This document shows positions 54,246-60,000 of a stretch of DNA of 60,000 bases, piece by piece (the first letter of the stretch is position 1; each line of letters begins with the position of its first letter). Source of the stretch: Cryptomeria japonica. Lineage: Eukaryota; Streptophyta; Pinopsida; Cupressales; Cupressaceae. The stretch covers positions 416,856,757-416,916,756 of the forward strand of contig NC_081415.1 in NCBI RefSeq assembly GCF_030272615.1. Reading direction: 5' to 3'. The notes beneath the pieces are model-generated. The model was not told the origin of the DNA. It ran no database searches and saw nothing but the letters and a program-made list of their open reading frames with translations. Position numbers and translations under genes: made by a program.

Positions 54246-55702
54246 TGTAGACACATAAATCTGTCCACTTAATTAAATGAATATTTAGTATTTATTTGAT
54301 TATTTAACCATCAGTCAATAGTTAATTAAATTAATATTTAATTAATTCATCGTCAACCTCTTCTCCTATTAACTAAATAAATTATTCAATTTATTTAAAT
54401 CAATTCATTAAACCACACTCTAACAATTAATTAAATGAATAAAGCATATTTGTTTAATATAACCCCTTTCCTCATATTAAATAAATAAATAAATATTTAT
54501 TTAAATCTCTAAAATCCCCCCCCCCCACCACTTGCATTCTCCTACAAATGCAAGTTGCACAATTTTAGTTGAAATAAATGAATTTTATTTAAATTAAAAT
54601 CCTATTTTCTCTCACCCACCAAACCCACTTGCATCCTAAACCCATTCTAGATTCTTCTAATCCATTCCAAATTAGCCTAATCCCCACCCTAATTATTTTC
54701 ACATTCCTAAGCAAAGAGAAGTCACTTCTCAAAGCCTCCAAAGTATTTGAAAAGAATTATAGGCTTTTATTCTCCAACAAGTTAACCCCCAAAGTCTTCC
54801 AAACCATTTATGGTTCTTACATAACCATTTATGGATCTTACATGACCATTAATGGTTAAACTCAACTCACCCACATGGTTAGAGGCTTTCCCTCTAAATC
54901 AATCCTCATTTAACTCATAGGTCTCTTCAAGCATTCATTGCTTTGACCATGGTTATCCCCACTAACTCTTGCACAAGAGTTTGTCCATTGGATAAAGGTA
55001 TTATTCATTGGATAAAAGCTTTATTCACTAACTCAAGCCAAACCAAACCCTCCCAAGGTAACTGTCATGTCATCTCAAGCATTTAATGCTTCTTCCTTCT
55101 CCTCTCAAGCCATCTCATGTTGACACTTGTCATTGTGGGATTGGGTTGAAAGCCATCACATGGACTGCAAACCCATTAATCCTGGCCCTTGTTGAGATTA
55201 CTCAATCTCAACCATCCATTTCTCCATTTTTCCTATAAATAGAGCCCATTCTTTCTTCAAAAAGATCCAGAAATCTTGTATGCATCAAACTTCTAGTTAT
55301 TTTGATAGAACATTTAGGAGCATTTGCTTTGTTATTTTGCTAAAATTAACATAGACTAATTAGGTGCTTTCTCATAGTGATTTATTTACACTTGCATAGG
55401 CATTTGTTCTTATTTTCATAATCTGGAATCTTCATGAGACATCCATAGATAGTGAAAAAAGCTGAGGGCTACACTCATGTGGAACTTGGAGAGGAGAGGA
55501 ACAAGGGAGGAGCAACTATGAGCATGTTGGGGAGCATCTTAGGGGGTTTCCTTTTCCTCTTTCATCTGTTTATGCTTCTTGTTGTATGCTTTTTATCTCT
55601 CTTGATATTCATGTTTAGGTTCATAAGTTCATTTGTGTTTCATTTTTGTCACTAACATACTAACGACTTGTCTTGTGTCTTATGCCTCCTTTTTAGCGTG
55701 CA
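54246..55702 (+). repeat. TE10 5' LTR
   Basis: 1457 bases, TGTAGACACA to TTAGCGTGCA. It has an A/T-rich first part, a C run near 54521, a TATA box at 55234-55241 and about 430 bases from the expected start site to the LTR end. The right edge is inferred from the CA end and the following primer site; no second LTR is available. Confidence 0.7.
55234..55241 (+). promoter_or_regulatory. TE10 LTR TATA box
   Basis: TATAAATA in the context TTCCTATAAATAGAGCCC, a textbook plant TATA context and the strongest promoter motif in the window. Confidence 0.7.
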
Positions 55703-55707
55703 TGATT

Positions 55708-55746
55708 TGGTGAACCTGACGCGAATCGAACACGCAACCTTTTGAT
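55708..55746 (+). other. TE10 primer binding site, extended match to tRNA-Trp
   Basis: TGGTGAACCTGACGCG and the following 23 bases are complementary to the 3' half of plant tRNA-Trp(CCA) including the CCA tail; I count 36 matches in 39, from memory of the tRNA. Typical primer sites are 10-18 bases. The match ends at tRNA position 38, next to position 37. Confidence 0.75.
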
Positions 55747-55824
55747 TTGTCCAATCTAACTTTTTTGTGATTTTCTTATTTTCTTCACACATAGGTTGTG
55801 CTTTAACTCTTTTGTCTCGCGTTT

Positions 55825-56100
55825 TGGCGCTATTGATAGAAGAGTTTTAGCACTTTCGCTGCAGTTTTAGCGCTCTTGCTATAGTTGTAGTGCTTTTGTT
55901 TATTAATTAGCGCTTTTGTAACAATCTAGCGCTTTTTGTGCTTTCTGTTTGTCAGTCTTTAAATTCTACCGAAACTATTTAAATAACACTTTTGTTCATA
56001 GTTTAGCTTTGTTGTCATTTATTTTTGCGCTTTTGCAGTACTTCAGTGCTGTTGTCTGAAGTAGCGCTTTTGTGTTCTCACAGAGTAGCACTTTTGTAAC
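55825..56100 (+). repeat. Imperfect TAGCGCTTTTG repeat array
   Basis: About twelve copies of an 11-base motif close to TAGCGCTTTTG, with spacing mostly of about 20-25 bases. Exact or nearly exact copies lie near 55868, 55887, 55908, 55927, 56062 and 56086. The core AGCGCT is palindromic. Spacer sequence is not repeated, so this is not a simple satellite. Confidence 0.75.
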
Positions 56101-57871
56101 AGAGAGCCAAAAAAAAAATTATAACCAAAAAATTAAAAACTTAGGCTTGTGGAAGTCCATCAAATGACTTTATGTTTTACTATTTTTTCTTCTTGCAAGT
56201 TACTAACAAATTTCTTGCAGGATTCGAGGAGTTAGAATTAGGAAAATTTCATTTCTTCTAGCTTTTTAAAAAGTTGGGTAAAAAGAATTCATTTTCCTTT
56301 TTGTTTTATAAAAAAAATCAAAAAAAATCTCATGTTTCATTTTGGGCTAAAAATCAACTACACCTTCATTTGGGCTTAAAAAGAATCTTATTATAAGGCA
56401 AAAAGAACAACAAATCAAACAACTTTTCTTTCTTGCAAGTTAGGGACAAAAATTTCAATTTGGGTTTTAAAAAGGAACAACAAATCTTTCATTTCTTGCA
56501 AGGATAAAATTCACAATCAATCTTTTATTTGCAAGTTAAAAAGAACAATCAAACTTGTCCATTTTGTTTACAAATCAATTTTACTTGAAGCAAACGTGCT
56601 TTCATTTTATTGACTAGGATTTCATTTTCCTAGTTAGAAAACAAATTGCTTTGTGGAATTAAAAAGCACCCCATGGTTTTTGGAGCAACATCTCCAAGTA
56701 GCAAATAGATCATATTGCAATAAAAGGCTAAAACGAACAAGTGCTTTTCATGATTGGCACGCTTGTGCAAAACTATAGAGTGGTCCTATTTCTAACACAC
56801 ACTATCCTCTCCCTTGAATCTCGTGGTCCTAGGTGCAAGACAAAAGTGTTAGTAACGCTCTAAATTTTCTATTTTTAAGAGAGGCCTGCCAAGAGACAGA
56901 TCACTCTTGGGATCGACCTTGCACGGTAAATCCTTCGAGCCGCTATAGAAATAAGGTGAGAGCGAAATATGTAGCCTTGGGTGTAGCTGTTCCTACAGTG
57001 TAACTTGCCGAAAGGACATATGGGCCCCACCACAAGTTACAAGGCTCTTAAGTGAGTCACTGTAGAATGAACTTACGTCCAAAAACATTGAACATTACTA
57101 GACACCTCTTATTTTAGAAGCCCACCCGTTCAATTGATTGAGGATATTTGTGAAAAGTTTAGTGCAAGAGCATAGATGGTTTTTCTGCCAAGATACTCAC
57201 CATACATATTTCCTTGAGTAGAAACAAGGATTTTTGAAAAGCTACTTGTAGCTTGATAAAAGTGGCGACTCCCCCATCATAGGGATCATCTATCTGTTAT
57301 GCTCGCGCAAGACTTAGTATATCACATCCTTACCTACCACAATGGGATTCATAAGGTATGTAGTATCAAAGTCGAAGAAATATCAAGATGTGGGCTGAGA
57401 ATATCGTAACTGGCCATGACCTTAAGGATAAAAAGTGTTTGAGTTATCTTCATCTTGTTTCAGACTAGTAATAATTGGGGCCGACTTCAGGCTTTGGGAA
57501 CATAAAATACATTTATAAAGGGTCAAAAAGTTTATTACTGGGTTGATTTAGAGCCACACCTATTATGCCTTTATTGGAAAGGAGCAAGATTATTGTGCTT
57601 GTGTGCTTGCTATGTTTTCTTCTCAAAGAAATTCAAAACAATTGAAACCAAGTATCCATCCAACAAATCTACATCAAACATTGATAAACAAAAACAACAT
57701 CAACAAGTGAAAACAAAGTATCATTTTGTATGACCATCACTCATATCTTGAGAAAAAGGAGTTTTCATCAAAAGACCAAATTGAAGAAGAGACAACTTGG
57801 TTCAAAAGCTTTTATCAAGAAAATGAAATTTTTCTATATCAATAGACAACTATTTCTCACTTAGGGTATTC

Positions 57872-58111
57872 TTGTGTCATATGCACTTGTACCTTCAGGG
57901 CAAATCCAACGAATTTGACAAAGAGCCTTTGAACAATAGAGATTTCACTCAGTATAGAGCTTTTGATTATCACAAGAACAAAGGGGGCAAGATCAATCCT
58001 GCTTTCTTTCCTCAAATCTATATCACATACAACGAAGCTCGAGGGGAACCATCAACCCCTGTAAGAGAGGAAGAAGTAGAAATCCCCTTCATAATAGAAG
58101 AATTTTATTGA
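57872..58111 (+). CDS. TE10 leader ORF, unknown
   Basis: 79 codons, acidic toward the end (VREEEVEIPFIIEEFY). Residues FDKEPLNNRDFTQYRAFDYH and PAFFPQIYITYNEA look like protein-coding sequence rather than random translation. No known domain is recognised. It could be a fragment of the upstream ORF found in Ogre-type elements. Confidence 0.35.
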   Translation: MCHMHLYLQGKSNEFDKEPLNNRDFTQYRAFDYHKNKGGKINPAFFPQIYITYNEARGEPSTPVREEEVEIPFIIEEFY

Positions 58112-58543
58112 GACATATATCCTACCCACTTTCACATCCAAGCATCACAAATCCATTCAACTCTCAAACACAAAGAGGTTTTTGTCCTTAGTACTTTCAG
58201 ATATTGCTTAAACCAAACCAAAAAATCATTTTAGAGTGTCTCTACATCTAGGATCAATCATCCTAAGAGGCATTTCTACACATCTAGATAGGTTAAAACT
58301 AATTTATGAGTGCATCCTCTCATTACTAGGTAGCTTGGATTGTAACACATCTCAAACCTTGCTATACCTCATCACATCAAAATTGTTGAAAAACACGAGC
58401 AATTCACAAAGAACTTTGTTGATATCCAACCTCCAGTATTAAGAGATCTATCTTCTACCAAATATTTCACAAAAACTTGTCTTCCATCAAACATTTCATC
58501 ACCACCTCATAAATAACTTTCACAAACATCAACTTTTAAAAAC

Positions 58544-59010
58544 ATGGCTGAAACAAGATCAATGAGAAACTGACAACCATAAATTAAAGAGGAGGAAGAA
58601 AACCTCAATGACTATCATGAGGCCTATGGAGGAGGCACTAATGATGAAGATCCCAACACTCCAACTCTAGAAGATATAGAAAGAGCACAACATAATCCCA
58701 AATTCAACAGGCTCTTTGATGAAATTCTTAGAAACAATGCAAATGCTCATTTCTTTAGACTTGCTCAAGAGGGTGCCAAACTACCCTCCAACTTTGATAC
58801 AACGCAGATATGACAAACATCCGAGCAACATAGCCATAACAATGGTGGAGGAGGTAGAGATTACTTCCTCTATGACCCTAATCATCAAGGGAATCCTCCA
58901 CCACCTCCTCCTCCTCCTCCTTCAGAAATAGACATGTTGAGGCAACAAGTAGAAAATATCACTCAACAACAAATCAAACACATGCCCTATTACTCTGAAA
59001 GGAAGTTGTA
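58544..59010 (+). pseudogene. TE10 Gag N-terminal remnant
   Basis: ATG at 58544 (MAETRSMRN, then TGA). The frame continues with stops as EEEENLNDYHEAYGGG, DPNTPTLEDIERAQ and RLFDEILRNNANAHFF, followed after a shift by a proline run and EIDMLRQQVENITQQQ. This composition matches the N-terminus of gypsy Gags of the Tat group. The capsid domain is not recognisable in what follows. Confidence 0.55.
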
Positions 59011-60000
59011 GTAAACAAAAAAAATTAGTATAGAATCTAGAGGATGATCACATTGTCAAAATGGGGATGTGATATATCAAATGCAATCATAAAGACTGCT
59101 GTGCTCTCAAAAGCTATGAGAAGAAAATGTACAGATTGATAAAGTCATCGCCTCTAGACAACTATAAACTTGTGATTTTTCTTCTAAAAAACCAAACACA
59201 GAAAGAACTCAAAACAACTTTATCATTCGTAGTTGAAGAGACTTACCAAGATTAGCTTCAATATGCATAAGATTTGCAGTATGATGATTCCAAAAACCCT
59301 TAAAAACCTTCAAATTGCAAGCAAAATCATGGTGACGCTTCACAACAACAGAGGAGAGATGTATCGAATGCAAGGGAATAGCCATATGTTAATTTAGGGT
59401 TTTTGTTTACCCAAAAAAGAATTTAGGCAACTTAGGCATTTTTTGCCTCTATTTATTTTTAATTCATCTCCTTTATAACTAATGCCCCGTGCAAGTCTTA
59501 TTTTTCTCAAGTTGTAAAATGCTTGCAAAGAAACAATGTATAAGTCACTTTATTAAGTGAAGAGATGTAGTGCATTATAATGTCACATTCTTTGGGAATG
59601 AGTCAAAGGGTTAATTAGTTGAAAATTTATGAGATGGAGAGCATATAGGGAGGTTTAAAGAAGTTGAAAAACATGTGGGGAGGATATAGGAGTGGTTTTG
59701 AGTCAGCTTGGGAGAGATTAATGCATTTTTAAGTGCCTTTATGATAAAAGATGATGAGGCTTGACTTTTTCTTCATGCACATGCCTCTTTGGAGGTTTTT
59801 GAGGGGCTTATTGCATATGACCAAAAAGAGGGTGGATTCCTATTTTCATGCAACTATTTGGGATAGGCTTAAGTATGTTCAAACTTCATTTTTGAAGTTA
59901 GTTCTTGCCAGTCAGTCTTGTTATTTGGAAATTTTTGAGTTCTTTTAGAGGAGAGACATGTTTGTAACTCTTATATATATATATATATATATTTATACAA
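59011..60000. other. Unclassified right end
   Basis: About 1 kb with no recognisable domain. It may be decayed gag or yet another insertion near 59390. A (TA)n simple repeat sits at 59972-59992. Confidence 0.4.
59972..59992. repeat. (TA)n microsatellite
   Basis: About ten TA units close to the window end. Confidence 0.95.

Larger units (their letters stand above)
55747..58543 (+). other. TE10 long leader
   Basis: 2.8 kb between primer site and Gag. It contains the TAGCGCTTTTG array (55825-56100), A-rich sequence to about 56800, AGTGGCGACTCCCCCAT at 57261-57277 (a second primer-site-like sequence), and a small open frame at 57872-58111. Long leaders with an extra frame before gag are known in Ogre-type elements. 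Confidence 0.55.
54246..60000 (+). mobile_element. TE10: gypsy-type LTR retrotransposon, 5' part
   Basis: Starts TGTAGACACA at 54246, exactly where the TE7 LTR copy breaks off. LTR to 55702, a primer site from 55708, a 2.8 kb leader, a Gag remnant from 58544, and unclassified sequence to the window end. The long leader and Gag type fit a Tat/Ogre-like element. Pol and the 3' LTR are to the right of the window. Confidence 0.78.

Noticed and set aside
55452-55655. A 67-codon frame in the TE10 LTR with a hydrophobic C-terminus
   Set aside because: It lies inside an LTR, after the TATA box. The composition follows the T-rich strand and there is no support for a gene.
55708-55746. Possible tRNA gene on the minus strand
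   Set aside because: Only the 3' half of tRNA-Trp is present, with a genomic CCA that plant nuclear tRNA genes lack, and it sits directly after an LTR end. A primer site explains it better.
57261-57277. AGTGGCGACTCCCCCAT as the real TE10 primer site
   Set aside because: It would make an LTR of 3 kb with about 2 kb after the transcription start and no CA end. The site at 55708 is better placed and matches a tRNA over 39 bases.

Overview
The window reads as intergenic chromatin of a large-genome seed plant, possibly a gymnosperm. It is AT-rich, and almost every base can be assigned to long terminal repeat (LTR) retrotransposons, many old and inserted into one another. I see no host protein gene, rRNA, tRNA gene or CRISPR array. 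The plant assignment rests on tRNA-iMet primed Ty1/copia elements, Tat-like Ty3/gypsy elements with an extra RNase H, and plant-type LTR motifs. The gymnosperm guess is weak.

Layout, with elements labelled TE1 to TE10. TE1 is a minus-strand copia element cut by the left window edge (1-11580), split by TE2 (2247-10251). After a short spacer, TE3, a plus-strand Tat-like gypsy element, spans 11692-34352 (target-site duplication GAATC). Its 5' LTR was split by TE4 (12463-24714, ATTAC), a minus-strand copia derivative with gag and protease but no integrase or reverse transcriptase. TE4's own 5' LTR was hit twice: by TE5, a solo LTR (16722-18210, GTGAG), and by TE6 (18369-24407, AAGGC). After a 442-base spacer, TE7, a minus-strand Sirevirus-like copia element, begins at 34800. 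It holds TE8 (copia, 37335-44334, TATTC) and TE9 (45991-49058, GCATA, inside the TE7 reverse transcriptase). Its 5' LTR (53007-54245) is broken by TE10, a gypsy element running off the right edge.

The most interesting content is TE2, TE6 and TE9. They have complete LTRs, a tRNA-iMet type primer site and a polypurine tract, but no protease, integrase, reverse transcriptase or RNase H. They code instead for ORF1, a coiled-coil protein with four or five CCHC zinc knuckles that looks like the C-terminal part of a Sirevirus-type Gag, and ORF2, a protein of about 920-1110 residues with conserved blocks that I do not recognise. TE9 is a further deletion derivative that fuses ORF1 in frame to the tail of ORF2. 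Because they share primer site, polypurine tract, a TTGTCATTGATG box and a C-run box with the copia elements TE1, TE7 and TE8, I infer that they are mobilised by such elements.

Other notable structures are arrays of tiny hairpins in the transcribed parts of the LTRs, with constant loops and covarying stems, a primer site in TE10 that matches 36 of 39 bases of the 3' half of plant tRNA-Trp, a 12-copy TAGCGCTTTTG array behind it, and an RNase H domain placed before the reverse transcriptase in TE3. Most reading frames are broken, largely by C-to-T and G-to-A changes typical of methylated, silenced repeats. All coordinates and comparisons were made by eye.
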